Positions 10,482 through 18,367 of a stretch of 34,418 nucleotides of DNA are shown in pieces (positions within the stretch are counted from its first letter, which is position 1; each line of letters starts with the position of its first letter). This DNA is from Nitrospirota bacterium (GTDB lineage: Bacteria > Nitrospirota > RBG-16-64-22): NCBI GenBank assembly GCA_016195465.1, contig JACPZO010000085.1:1-34418 (forward strand). The letters are read 5' to 3'. A program made the translations under genes and the position numbers. The notes under the pieces were generated by a model, which saw only the letters and a list, made by a program, of their open reading frames with translations, was not told the DNA's origin and did no database searches.

Positions 10482-12886
10482 GGTGCGTCCTCCTTGGCCT
10501 CCGGCAGGGGGCAGACGGTCGCCGCCGGCAGGTGAATCCGGAACGTCGCGCCCTCCCCGGGCCTGTTGACGACTTCGATCTCCCCCTTATGGTGGTCCAC
10601 GACGATCCGCCGGGTAATGGCGAGACCGAGGCCGGTCCCCGTGGCCTTCGTGGTGAAGAACGGGTTGAAGATATTGGCCATGATGTCGCCCGGGATCCCT
10701 CCGCCCGTATCGGCGATCTCGATCGAGATCCGTTCTTCCGGGAAGGGGGTCCGCCGGAGGTGGACGGTGATTTCGCCGCCGCGTCGGATCGCCTGGACCG
10801 CGTTGGTGAAGAGGTTGAGGAGCGCCTGCTTGACCTGGGCCGGGTCCGCCAGCGTGTAGACCGGCTCGGGCGGAAGATCGGCGATCAGGCCGATCCCGTT
10901 CTCCCGGCAGTCGTCCTCGATGAAGGACAGCACTTCGTTGACGAGGGACGCGATGTCGCAAACCACCAGATCGGGGCGGGCGTCGCGGGAGAACACGAGC
11001 ACTTCCTCCAGGATCTTTTCGAGGCGCTTGACCTCCTTGACGATGATCTCCCCGTAGTGGCGCTCGGCCGTCATCGCCTCGGGCAGACGGGCCATGAGGC
11101 GGCGGGCGAAGCCCCCGACGACCGCGAGGGGGTTCCGGATCTCGTGGGCGATGCTCGCGGCCATCTCGCCCAGGGCGGCCATCTTCTCGGTCTGAATGAG
11201 CCGGTCCTGAAGTTCGAGGAGCGACTTCCGGGCGGCGTCCAGGCCGGCGACGGCTTGGGCGTTCTCGATCGCGCGTCCCGCCTGATGGGCGAAGAGGGTG
11301 AGGAAGCGCACGTCGTCTTCCGTGATCGGGCGCCGGTTGAAGAGGTTGTCCACCAGGATGGCGCCCATGACGCGGTCCTTGGCGATCAGCGGGACGGTGG
11401 CGAAGGCGTTGGTCCCCAGGCGCGCCGCGAGCTCGGGGTTGGTCCGGGGGTCGTTTAGCGCGTCGGGGATGTTGAAGGGGACCGCTTCCAGGACCGTGCG
11501 GGCCAGGACGCCGGCGTCGGGCACCACCTTGATCCGGATCGACCGGGCCAGCTTCGTGAGGGCCGATTCCTCGGGCTCGGCCGTTCGATCGGTGGTCTTG
11601 GCCCACTCGTCGACCGTCCGAACGTGCGAGATCCTCTGCCAGATCGACCAGGCTTCCTCCGCGTCCCTCGGGCCGACTCCGAGGACGCCTTCCAGCGTCC
11701 GGGCGCGGTCGTCGTAGAGGAACAGCATGGCGCGGTTGAAGCCGAGACCGCCTCCGATCGTCACGCCCGTGAGGATGATCTGGAGAAGGCGGTTCAGGTC
11801 GACCGTCGTGCTCATCGCCTGCCCGATGTCGTACAGGATGGAGAGTTCCATCAGCCGGCGTTGGCTCTCCTCCGCGAGGGCCTCGGACCGCTCGTGCGCC
11901 AGGGCGTTCTCCACGGCGATGGCGACGTGCTCCCCAACGGTCACGAGCAGGTGCTCGTCCCGTTCGTTGAACGGGCCCGGCAGGTCTCCGCCCCGGTCGT
12001 AGAGGGCGAGGGTCCCCAGGACCTGGTTCTTCGAGACGAGCGGGACGCACAGGATCGACTTGAACAGGCCCGTGGCGGCGACGAGGGGATCGTGCGACGC
12101 GTCGTCGATCCGGACCGGGCGCCGGTCGACGGCGACGCGGCCGGCAATCCCTTCCCCGAACGCCAAGGCGCGGCTGCGCGCGACGTCGGGCGGCAGGCCG
12201 TACGAAGCGCGGATCTCGAGCGTCTGCGTCTCCGGATTCAGGAGCCGCAGGATCGCCCCCCGGGCCTTCAGGAGGTTCACCGATTTCTCGACGATCAGGT
12301 TGAGGAGCCGGTCCAGGTCGAGGGTGGAGATGAGCGCCCGGCTGATCTCGGAGATCGCCGTGAGGGCGGCGAGTTGTTCCTGGCTGTTCTTGTAGAGCTG
12401 GGCCGTCCGGATGACGCCCGAGACGGCCGAGGCGATCGTGGTCAGGAGCTCGATCTTGTCGGAGGTGTACGACGAAGGCGAGAGCGTCTGGACCACGAGG
12501 GCGCCGATGCACTCCCCCTGGAGGAGGATCGGGACGGTGAGCAGGGACTGGAAACGCTCCTCTCCCGTGGCCCCCAGGTACTTGAAGCGGGGATCGGCTT
12601 GGGCGTTGTCGACGGCCACCGGGACGCGGTGCACGCACGCCCATCCGACGAGTCCTTCGCCCAGGAAAAGGCTCACCCGCCCGACCGACTCGGGATTGAG
12701 GCCTTGCGACGCCCGCAGGACCAGGCGTCCGTCCTCGAGAAGGAAGATCGAGCAGACGTCCTGGCCCATCCGGTGGGCCGTCAGATCGACGATCTGGCGC
12801 AGGCGCTCTTCCAGGTCGGTCGTCGCGTTGACGATGCGGACGATCTCGGAGAGGATTTCCGCGCCGGCGGTCTCGACCTGACTCAC
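10478..12886 (-). CDS. multi-GAF sensor histidine kinase
   Basis: An 802-residue soluble kinase with no membrane segment. Three GAF-type sensor domains occupy about residues 10-155, 170-330 and 345-545. A helical linker leads to a HisKA domain with H581 in SIAHEIRNP and a HATPase_c domain with the N box (NLFTNAVQA), G1 (DTGGGIP) and G2 (TGTGLGLAI). The start is GTG at 12886, overlapping the glgA stop in a GTGA. Being locked between glgA and a lone receiver suggests it senses a cytoplasmic metabolite or redox state linked to carbohydrate storage; that link is inference from gene order. The bound ligand is unknown. Confidence 0.93.
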   Translation of the reverse strand: MSQVETAGAEILSEIVRIVNATTDLEERLRQIVDLTAHRMGQDVCSIFLLEDGRLVLRASQGLNPESVGRVSLFLGEGLVGWACVHRVPVAVDNAQADPRFKYLGATGEERFQSLLTVPILLQGECIGALVVQTLSPSSYTSDKIELLTTIASAVSGVIRTAQLYKNSQEQLAALTAISEISRALISTLDLDRLLNLIVEKSVNLLKARGAILRLLNPETQTLEIRASYGLPPDVARSRALAFGEGIAGRVAVDRRPVRIDDASHDPLVAATGLFKSILCVPLVSKNQVLGTLALYDRGGDLPGPFNERDEHLLVTVGEHVAIAVENALAHERSEALAEESQRRLMELSILYDIGQAMSTTVDLNRLLQIILTGVTIGGGLGFNRAMLFLYDDRARTLEGVLGVGPRDAEEAWSIWQRISHVRTVDEWAKTTDRTAEPEESALTKLARSIRIKVVPDAGVLARTVLEAVPFNIPDALNDPRTNPELAARLGTNAFATVPLIAKDRVMGAILVDNLFNRRPITEDDVRFLTLFAHQAGRAIENAQAVAGLDAARKSLLELQDRLIQTEKMAALGEMAASIAHEIRNPLAVVGGFARRLMARLPEAMTAERHYGEIIVKEVKRLEKILEEVLVFSRDARPDLVVCDIASLVNEVLSFIEDDCRENGIGLIADLPPEPVYTLADPAQVKQALLNLFTNAVQAIRRGGEITVHLRRTPFPEERISIEIADTGGGIPGDIMANIFNPFFTTKATGTGLGLAITRRIVVDHHKGEIEVVNRPGEGATFRIHLPAATVCPLPEAKEDAP

Positions 12887-14355
12887 GCCGCGCCCCCCCG
12901 GTCCATGACGGCTTTCCGGTAGAGATCGGCGTAGGCCCGGGCCGAGGCGTCCCAGGAGAAGTCCGCCCGCATCCCGTTCCGCACGAGACGCTCCCAAAGA
13001 TCGGGTTCGTGGAAAAGGTTGATGGCCTTGAGGCAGGCGATCAGGAACGCCTGGGGATGGTACTCCTCGAACACGAAGCCCGTCCCCGTCCCCCGTTCGG
13101 CCGAGAACGGAAAGACGGTGTCGGCGAGACCGCCGGTCCGGCGGACGATCGGGACCGTGCCGTACTTGAGGGAGATCATCTGGCCCAGGCCGCACGGCTC
13201 GTAGCGCGAGGGCATGAGGAAGAGATCGGCCCCCGCGTAGATCCGCCGGGCGAGTCCCGCGTCGAAGCCCAGCGTGACGGAGATCTGTCCCGCGGCGTGC
13301 TCGGCCGCGGCCTTGAGGTGGTCCGCGTACTTCCGGTCGCCGTCGCCCAGGACGACGATCTGAATCTCCTGTTCGAGGAGCTCGTCGAGCGCCCCGATGA
13401 CGAGGTCGAACCCCTTCTGCTCGGCGAGGCGGGAGATGACGGCGAAGAGGGGCGTCCGAGGGGAGGGCTGGAGTCCGCACTCGCGCTGGAGCGCCTCCTT
13501 GCACGCGGCTTTTCCGGCCAGGTCCTCCGGGCCGAAGCGGGCCGGGATCTCGTCGTCGCTCGCCGGATTCCAGGAGGAGTCGATTCCGTTCAGGATTCCG
13601 GTCAACCGGTCGGCCCGTCCGCGCAGGACCCCTTCGAGTCCCACGCCCTGCTCGGCGGTCTGGATCTCCCGCGCGTACGTCGGGCTGACCGTCGTGAGGC
13701 GGTCGGCGTAGACGAGCCCCGCCTTGAGGCAGTTGATCTTTCCGTAGAACTCGATTCCTTCCGGCGTGAAGACGTCCCACGGGAGGCCGGTGAGAGGCAT
13801 GTCGAGGCTCCAGAAGGCCCCCTGGTAGCCGAGATTGTGGACCGTGAAGACCGTCGCGGTCCGGGCGAGGCCGGGCGCGCCGCGGTAGAACCGGTCGAGG
13901 TAGAGGGGAACGAGCCCGGTCTGCCAGTCGTGGCAGTGGATCACGTCGGGGGCGAGCCCAAGGGCGCTCACCGCCTCGACGACCGCGCGGGAGAAGAAAA
14001 AGAACCTCTCCGCGTTGTCCCAGTAGTCCTTCCCGTCCTCCTGGTAGAGCCCGGTCCGGTCGAAATAGGCCGACTGGTCGATGAAGAAGGCGGGGATATC
14101 GTCCGCGAGACGTCCTTCGAGGACGTCGGCCGGGACGGTCCGGCCGGCGACCGGGACGGCGATCCGAACTCCCGTCCCGCGGAGCTGGAAGCGCCCCGGA
14201 GCGATGCTCCGGTAGCGGGGCATGACGACGACCGGCCGGACGCCCGTCGCGCGGAGCGCGAGGGGAAGCGCGCCCGCGACGTCGGCCAGCCCCCCCGTCT
14301 TGGCGAAGGGGACGACCTCGGACGCGGCGTGGACGACGAGAAGGGGTTCGCTCAC
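12883..14355 (-). CDS. glgA: glycogen synthase, ADP-glucose type
   Basis: GlgA transfers glucose from ADP-glucose to the growing alpha-1,4-glucan. The 490-residue product is a GT5-family, two-Rossmann (GT-B) protein: the N-terminal PFAKTGGLADVAGALP contains the KTGGL sugar-nucleotide motif (19-23), DVIHCHDWQTGL lies mid-protein, and the C-terminal half carries SRYEPCGLGQM with the retaining-glucosyltransferase E-x7-E region. The start GTG at 14355 is separated from the galT stop by one base, so translation is coupled. No glgB or glgC is visible. Use of UDP-glucose cannot be excluded. Confidence 0.94.
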   Translation of the reverse strand: MSEPLLVVHAASEVVPFAKTGGLADVAGALPLALRATGVRPVVVMPRYRSIAPGRFQLRGTGVRIAVPVAGRTVPADVLEGRLADDIPAFFIDQSAYFDRTGLYQEDGKDYWDNAERFFFFSRAVVEAVSALGLAPDVIHCHDWQTGLVPLYLDRFYRGAPGLARTATVFTVHNLGYQGAFWSLDMPLTGLPWDVFTPEGIEFYGKINCLKAGLVYADRLTTVSPTYAREIQTAEQGVGLEGVLRGRADRLTGILNGIDSSWNPASDDEIPARFGPEDLAGKAACKEALQRECGLQPSPRTPLFAVISRLAEQKGFDLVIGALDELLEQEIQIVVLGDGDRKYADHLKAAAEHAAGQISVTLGFDAGLARRIYAGADLFLMPSRYEPCGLGQMISLKYGTVPIVRRTGGLADTVFPFSAERGTGTGFVFEEYHPQAFLIACLKAINLFHEPDLWERLVRNGMRADFSWDASARAYADLYRKAVMDRGGAA

Positions 14356-14356
14356 T

Positions 14357-15355
14357 TCAGATCTTCGCCTCGCGCAGGAACTTGGCCGCCTCCTCCGGCG
14401 GCGTCGGGTTGATGTAGAAGCCGGAGCCCCACTCGAAGCCGGCCACGTGCGTCAGCTTCGGCATGAGCTCGATGTGCCAATGGAAATAATCGTTCCGCTC
14501 GTCCCGGAACGGCGACGTGTGGATGATGTAGTTGTACGGCGGGACGGAGAGGACGCGGTCGAGCCGCTTGAGGGTCTCCTGGAGGATAAGGGCAAGGTTC
14601 GCGTACTGCTCCGGCGTTCCGGACGAGTAGTTCGACGAATGCGCTTTCGGTATGATCCACGTCTCGAACGGAAAGCGGGGGGCGAACGGCGCGAACGAGA
14701 CGAAGTCGCGGTTCTCCGCGATCATCCGCGATCCCGTCATCGTCTCCTGGCGGATGATGTCGCAGTAGATGCACCGTTCCTTCAGGTTGTAGTGCTGCTT
14801 CGCCCCTTCGACTTCCTCGATGACGGACTTGGGGACGATGGGGAGGGCGATGAGCTGGGAGTGGGAGTGCTCGAGCGTGGCGCCGGCCGACTCCCCTTCG
14901 TTCTTGAATACGAGAATGTAGGAGAAGCGCCGGTCCTTCTTCAGGTCCTCGATCCGGTCGCGGTAGGCCCACAGGACGTCCTCGACCCGCTTGATCGGCA
15001 TGGCCGAGAGGGTCTCGTTGTGATCGGGGGTCTCGATGATGACCTCGTGGGCGCCGATGCCGTTCATCTTGTCGTAGATCCCCTCGCCCATCTTGTTGAG
15101 CATCCCTTCCACCTGGAGAGCCGGGAACTTGTTGGGGACGACGCGGAGCTTCCAGCCGGGGCCGTTCGGAGAAGAGCCCCCGTCCCGGTAGGCCAGGACC
15201 TCCGGCGGGGTCGTGGACTCGTTCCCCGTGCAGAACGGACAGAAGCCGCCCTTGCGCCTCCGGCCCTCGTCGGGGAAATCGGTGGGCCTTCGCCCCCGCT
15301 CGAGCGAGATGATGACCCATCGGCCGATGATCGGATCCTTGCGAAGCTCCGGCAT
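14357..15355 (-). CDS. galT: galactose-1-phosphate uridylyltransferase family protein
   Basis: GalT-family HIT enzymes move a nucleotidyl group between sugar phosphates through a histidine intermediate. The 332-residue product has the zinc-type CPFC pair (C39, C42), the active-site HSHSQ (H163-H165-Q167, where classical GalT has HPHGQ), and a C-terminal FHWHIELMP metal/active-site block. The altered HSH motif is common in bacterial and archaeal GalT-like proteins, some of which may act on ADP-glucose. Given that the next gene is glgA, a role as an ADP- or UDP-sugar phosphorylase in glycogen metabolism is as likely as the Leloir pathway. The ATG at 15355 heads the operon. Confidence 0.85.
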   Translation of the reverse strand: MPELRKDPIIGRWVIISLERGRRPTDFPDEGRRRKGGFCPFCTGNESTTPPEVLAYRDGGSSPNGPGWKLRVVPNKFPALQVEGMLNKMGEGIYDKMNGIGAHEVIIETPDHNETLSAMPIKRVEDVLWAYRDRIEDLKKDRRFSYILVFKNEGESAGATLEHSHSQLIALPIVPKSVIEEVEGAKQHYNLKERCIYCDIIRQETMTGSRMIAENRDFVSFAPFAPRFPFETWIIPKAHSSNYSSGTPEQYANLALILQETLKRLDRVLSVPPYNYIIHTSPFRDERNDYFHWHIELMPKLTHVAGFEWGSGFYINPTPPEEAAKFLREAKI

Positions 15356-15396
15356 GCGCGTCTCCGGCGGGAATGAGGGAATCGTGCGGCAAGACC

Positions 15397-15425
15397 ATTA
15401 TAAGAACGGGCGCCCGTCTTGGCAA
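15397..15425 (-). promoter_or_regulatory. sigma70 promoter of the galT-glgA operon with a palindromic spacer
   Basis: Read on the minus strand, TTGCCA (15425-15420) and a consensus TATAAT (15402-15397) are 17 bases apart, about 40 bases upstream of galT. The spacer contains ACGGGCGCCCGT (15406-15417), a perfect 12-base palindrome, nearly extended by AAG/CTT arms. Its position between -35 and -10 fits a repressor operator. Confidence 0.8.
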
Positions 15426-15563
15426 GGTGAGGTTGGGCGGATGAGATTGGGCGGAGATACGGCGCGAGTCCTGACGCGGGCCGGTTCCTGCCTGGCGATT
15501 CCCCGGCCGCGCCCCCGCCGGGAGAGGTGCGGAAGAGGGCTTTGAGAGCGCGCAAGTTCCTCT

Positions 15564-15592
15564 TTGACACGCCGGCTCGGGAATGTTAATAG
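15564..15592 (+). promoter_or_regulatory. probable promoter of the Phd/RelE-type module
   Basis: TTGACA (15564-15569) is followed after 17 bases by TAATAG (15587-15592). The transcript would have a leader of about 145 bases containing two GC-rich hairpins before the antitoxin gene. Confidence 0.65.
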
Positions 15593-15617
15593 ATTCATTA
15601 ATCAATCCGTTGAAGAA

Positions 15618-15637
15618 CCCCGCCTTGAAAGGCGGGG
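15618..15637. repeat. REP-like palindrome 1
   Basis: CCCCGCC (15618-15624) pairs with GGCGGGG (15631-15637) across TTGAAA, in the context GAAGAA...ATTCT. Such sequences resemble REP or IS200/IS605-type end hairpins, but no transposase is seen here. Confidence 0.6.
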
Positions 15638-15687
15638 ATTCTCCGACCTCTAAGGTACTTTGCATTATTTGCATTCGTGCGCCTTGA

Positions 15688-15707
15688 CCCCGCCCCAAGG
15701 GGCGGGG
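15688..15707. repeat. REP-like palindrome 2
   Basis: CCCCGCCCC (15688-15696) and GGGGCGGGG (15699-15707) form a near-perfect palindrome related to the one about 70 bases upstream. Between them lie two TTTGCATT-like direct repeats (about 15659-15677) that could be operator half-sites. Confidence 0.6.
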
Positions 15708-15742
15708 ACTCGCGCGCACTGCGCGGTTCATGGAGGAGTTCC

Positions 15743-16033
15743 ATGCCCCTCACGTCCGAAGATATCGTTCCCTTGAACCAGGTCCGCGCACGCCTGACGG
15801 ACCTGGCCGAGGAGGTCCGGGCCGGACACGAGAAAATCATCACCCGCAACGGCAGAAGCTACGTGGCGCTGGTTGACGCCCGGCGCCTTGACTACTACCA
15901 CCGCCTTGAGCGCGAACACGTCCACCTGATCCTGCTGGAGGAGGCGGCGCGCGGGCTCGACGATGTGTCGGCGGGCCGGCTCATGAGCGTGGCCGAACTG
16001 AGAGCCAAGTACCGACGGGTCCGGAAGCGCTGA
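15743..16033 (+). CDS. Phd/YefM-family antitoxin
   Basis: A 96-residue protein whose N-terminal half has the Phd/YefM pattern: DIVPLNQVRARLTDLAEEV followed by KIITRNGRSYVALVDARRLD. This fold binds operator DNA, and the C-terminal tail wraps the toxin. The ATG at 15743 follows GGAGGAG, and homologues start here. The toxin gene follows after 16 bases. Autoregulation at the upstream promoter region is expected for the family but not shown by the sequence. Confidence 0.88.
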   Translation: MPLTSEDIVPLNQVRARLTDLAEEVRAGHEKIITRNGRSYVALVDARRLDYYHRLEREHVHLILLEEAARGLDDVSAGRLMSVAELRAKYRRVRKR

Positions 16034-16049
16034 GGCGCAGCCGCCGCGC

Positions 16050-16421
16050 ATGGCCCGTGCCACCGTCCGGATCACCGCGAATTTTCACCGAAACCTGGAG
16101 GAAATCCGCCAGTTCCTCGCGGAGAACGACGCCGGGCGGGCATTCGACGCTCTGCTGGACCGGGTCTTCGACAACGCGATCCCCAACCTTGAGCGTTTCC
16201 CCGAACTTGGCAAGGACTTCCTTGCCCGGGGGCCGCGGTCGGCCGAAGGACTGGCGCTGTTCAACAAGGTGAAAAAACGGCTCGGCCGCGGGTTTGCCCT
16301 GCGCGAGTACATCACGGGCGACACCATCGTCCTGTACGCTGTCCGGGGCCGCGAGGTCTTTCTCCTTTGCATCCGAAACCATCGCCAGATGTCGTTCGAT
16401 TTCAGGAACGTCTGGAGATGA
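16050..16421 (+). CDS. RelE/ParE-family toxin
   Basis: A 123-residue protein with the RelE/ParE fold pattern: VRITANFHRNLEEIRQFL, a middle NLERFPELGKDF segment, and a C-terminal beta portion FALREYITGDTIVLYAVRGREVFLLCIRNHRQMSFDF. Members either cleave mRNA on the ribosome (RelE) or poison gyrase (ParE). The length and the YAVRGREVFLLCIRNHRQ strand pair fit the family, but the target cannot be decided. It is paired with the upstream Phd-type antitoxin. Confidence 0.82.
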   Translation: MARATVRITANFHRNLEEIRQFLAENDAGRAFDALLDRVFDNAIPNLERFPELGKDFLARGPRSAEGLALFNKVKKRLGRGFALREYITGDTIVLYAVRGREVFLLCIRNHRQMSFDFRNVWR

Positions 16422-16595
16422 CGGGTCCGGTGGGGTTCCTTCGGCGAGCAACAGAGCATTGTGCAATCCTGATTGACGAGGTCTGGCTCGCGGAAAGAAG
16501 GGCAATATCCTCACAATCCGGGGCCTTGGAAAGCCCCGCGAAGTTCTGTAGGATAAACAAGGCGGTTTGCGCCGTCCGAAAATGGGGGTTCGGCC

Positions 16596-16916
16596 GTGAT
16601 TTCAATGGATGACATTCAGGCCCTTGCCGACCGCATTGCGAGGGAATTCCTTCCCGAGAGGATCGTTCTTTTCGGTTCCTACGCTTCGGGGACGCCCTCT
16701 CCGGACTCCGACGTGGACCTCCTTGTCGTGCTTCCGTATGAGGGTAAGAGCTGGGCGAAGGCCGCGGAGATTCGCGGACGTCTCCGGCCGCGGTTTCCGC
16801 TTGATCTCTTGGTGCGGACCCCTCAACAGGTCCTTGAGCGCTTGGAAATGGGAGACTCGTTTCTCCGGGACGTTTCGGAGCGGGGAACGGTGCTGTATGA
16901 AGCCCGTCACGGCTGA
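16596..16916 (+). CDS. MNT-type minimal nucleotidyltransferase
   Basis: A 106-residue nucleotidyltransferase-fold protein with GSYASGTPSPDSDVDLLV, the GS-x10-DxD active site of the MNT family. In MntA-HepT-type systems this protein AMPylates and neutralises the HEPN partner. The start is GTG at 16596, with an in-frame ATG three codons later (16605) as an alternative. It overlaps the HEPN gene by 20 bases. The order antitoxin-first matches such modules. It could instead be an uncharacterised nucleotide-transfer pair with no toxin role. Confidence 0.82.
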   Translation: MISMDDIQALADRIAREFLPERIVLFGSYASGTPSPDSDVDLLVVLPYEGKSWAKAAEIRGRLRPRFPLDLLVRTPQQVLERLEMGDSFLRDVSERGTVLYEARHG

Positions 16917-17283
16917 GTGGGTGGCGAAGGCCGAGGGCGACTGGACGACGGCCCACAGGGAGATGGAGGCCGCCGGCTCGCCGAACTTCGACGCCGCCTG
17001 CTTCCATGCCCACCAGTGCGTTGAGAAATACCTCAAGGCGCGGCTGGCCGAGGAGGGGAAATCCCTCCCCAAGACTCATGACCTATCGGCGTTGCTCGAC
17101 CTTCTTTTGCCCCTGGAGCCCAAGTGGATTCGCTTCCGGCAGGAGCTCGATGTTCTGACCGACCTTGGAATCGAAGTGCGGTACCCAGGCGTTTTCGCCG
17201 AAATCGAGGATGCCCGGCGTGCGGTCGAAACGGCCGGGGAAGTCCGCCAAGCGGCGCGCCGGTCGCTGGGCGAAGTTCCATAG
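16897..17283 (+). CDS. HEPN-domain protein
   Basis: A 128-residue all-helical HEPN-domain protein. The core AEWVAKAEGDWTTAHREM, FHAHQCVEKYLKARL and KTHDLSALLDLL segments are typical of the PF05168-like group. I do not see a clear R-x4-6-H ribonuclease motif, so it may be a non-nuclease member or use a diverged site. The ATG at 16897 lies within the MNT gene. Function as the toxin half of an MNT/HEPN pair is inferred from context. Confidence 0.8.
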   Translation: MKPVTAEWVAKAEGDWTTAHREMEAAGSPNFDAACFHAHQCVEKYLKARLAEEGKSLPKTHDLSALLDLLLPLEPKWIRFRQELDVLTDLGIEVRYPGVFAEIEDARRAVETAGEVRQAARRSLGEVP

Positions 17284-17294
17284 GGAGTGTTGAC

Positions 17295-17804
17295 TTGGCC
17301 GCAAAGGAAAGACGACTTCGGTCCATCCGCGAGATCCTCGGCCGCGTGGTCGATTCGTGCGGGATCGCGGGCCGGCTCGACGAGCAGAGCGTCATCGAGC
17401 GGTGGGCCGAGGCCGTGGGTCCGGAGATCGCCCGGCACACCTGCGCCCTTCGCGTTTCCGGGCGCGTTCTCCACGTCACGGTCGATACGTCTCCCTGGGC
17501 GCAGGAACTCTCGCTTCTGAAGCCGCTCATCCTGGAGGCGCTGGCCCGCGTCGGAGGGAAGAGCGTCGTCCGGGACGTCCGGTTCGCGGTCGGGGTCCTT
17601 CCGCCGCGTCCCCCCCAAGACCCCCAAGACGTCCCCCGGGACGTCCCCCAGGATGTCAAAGCCGCTCCCGACCGGGAACGCGCCGCCCGCCGAATCACGG
17701 ACTTGTCGCCTTCCCTGGAGAGCGTCCCGGACCCGGCCCTTCGGGAGAGGCTGGCCAAGATTCTCGTCAAGCACGTCGAGACCTCCAGGGGGAGTACGGA
17801 GTAG
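17295..17804 (+). CDS. dciA: DciA-like (DUF721) protein, replicative helicase loader candidate
   Basis: DciA is the ancestral bacterial loader of the DnaB replicative helicase. The 169-residue protein has the DUF721 core: IREILGRVV, VIERWAEAVGPEIARHT, LHVTVDTSPWAQELSLLKP and VRDVRFAVG. A low-complexity Pro/Asp-rich linker (PPQDPQDVPRDVPQDV) follows, then a short helical tail. The TTG at 17295 is preceded by AGGGAG at good spacing; no ATG or GTG fits. It is not near dnaA or gyrB here, so the name rests on the domain alone. Confidence 0.78.
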   Translation: MAAKERRLRSIREILGRVVDSCGIAGRLDEQSVIERWAEAVGPEIARHTCALRVSGRVLHVTVDTSPWAQELSLLKPLILEALARVGGKSVVRDVRFAVGVLPPRPPQDPQDVPRDVPQDVKAAPDRERAARRITDLSPSLESVPDPALRERLAKILVKHVETSRGSTE

Positions 17805-17830
17805 GGAGTAGGGAGCGGCGGCGAAACCCG

Positions 17831-17862
17831 TTGACGGCGCTCTTCGAGGGGTGCTATATAAT
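17831..17862 (+). promoter_or_regulatory. promoter of iscU
   Basis: TTGACG (17831-17836) followed at 18 bases by TATATA, overlapping TATAAT (17855-17862). The transcript would start near 17868, about 78 bases before iscU. Confidence 0.7.
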
Positions 17863-17945
17863 TCTTGACTGAATAACTTGGGAATAGGAAAAGGCGCTCA
17901 GCCCCTTGAGTCAATCGCACCGAGGGGCCGTTTGGAGGGACGAAG

Positions 17946-18353
17946 ATGAACTACAACGACACGGTCATGGATCACTTCACGAACCCCCGCAACGTCGGGG
18001 AGGTCCGGGACGCCGACGGCGTCGGCCAGGTCGGGAACCCGGCCTGCGGCGACATCATGAAGATCTCGCTTCGCGTCAAGGACGATCGGATCGAAGAGGT
18101 CAAGTTCAAGACGTTCGGATGCGGCGCGGCGATCGCAAACTCGTCCATGATGACCGAGATGGTCAAGGGGAAGTCGGTGGGGGATGCCGCGGCCCTCAAG
18201 AATACGGACATCGCCGAGGCGCTGGGCGGACTCCCGCCGATCAAGATGCACTGTTCGAGCCTGGCGGCCGACGCCCTGCACGCGGCGATCGAGGACTACA
18301 AGAAGAAGAAAGCGGCCCAGGGGTCTCCCGCCGAGACGGCCGCCGCGTCCTGA
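17946..18353 (+). CDS. iscU: iron-sulfur cluster scaffold protein IscU/NifU N-domain
   Basis: IscU is the scaffold on which a cysteine desulfurase builds [2Fe-2S] clusters for transfer to client proteins. The 135-residue product has the three ligand cysteines C34, C59 and C103 and the conserved Asp of NPACGD (D36), with the FGCGAAIANSSMMTE helix. The LPPVK motif that recruits HscA is present as LPPIK (97-101). The last 20 residues are a Lys/Ala-rich tail. It has its own promoter and no iscS, hscA or fdx neighbours. It is the only visible cluster-assembly gene, though the window's own Fe-S enzymes need such a supply. Confidence 0.9.
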   Translation: MNYNDTVMDHFTNPRNVGEVRDADGVGQVGNPACGDIMKISLRVKDDRIEEVKFKTFGCGAAIANSSMMTEMVKGKSVGDAAALKNTDIAEALGGLPPIKMHCSSLAADALHAAIEDYKKKKAAQGSPAETAAAS

Positions 18354-18367
18354 GGGATTCGCCGGTT

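Noticed and set aside
12887-13780. N-terminal extension of the GAF kinase through the glgA region
   Set aside because: That frame is antisense-free but out of phase with glgA on the same strand, has Arg/Gly/Pro-rich shadow composition, and the GTG at 12886 overlaps the glgA stop as in the rest of the operon.
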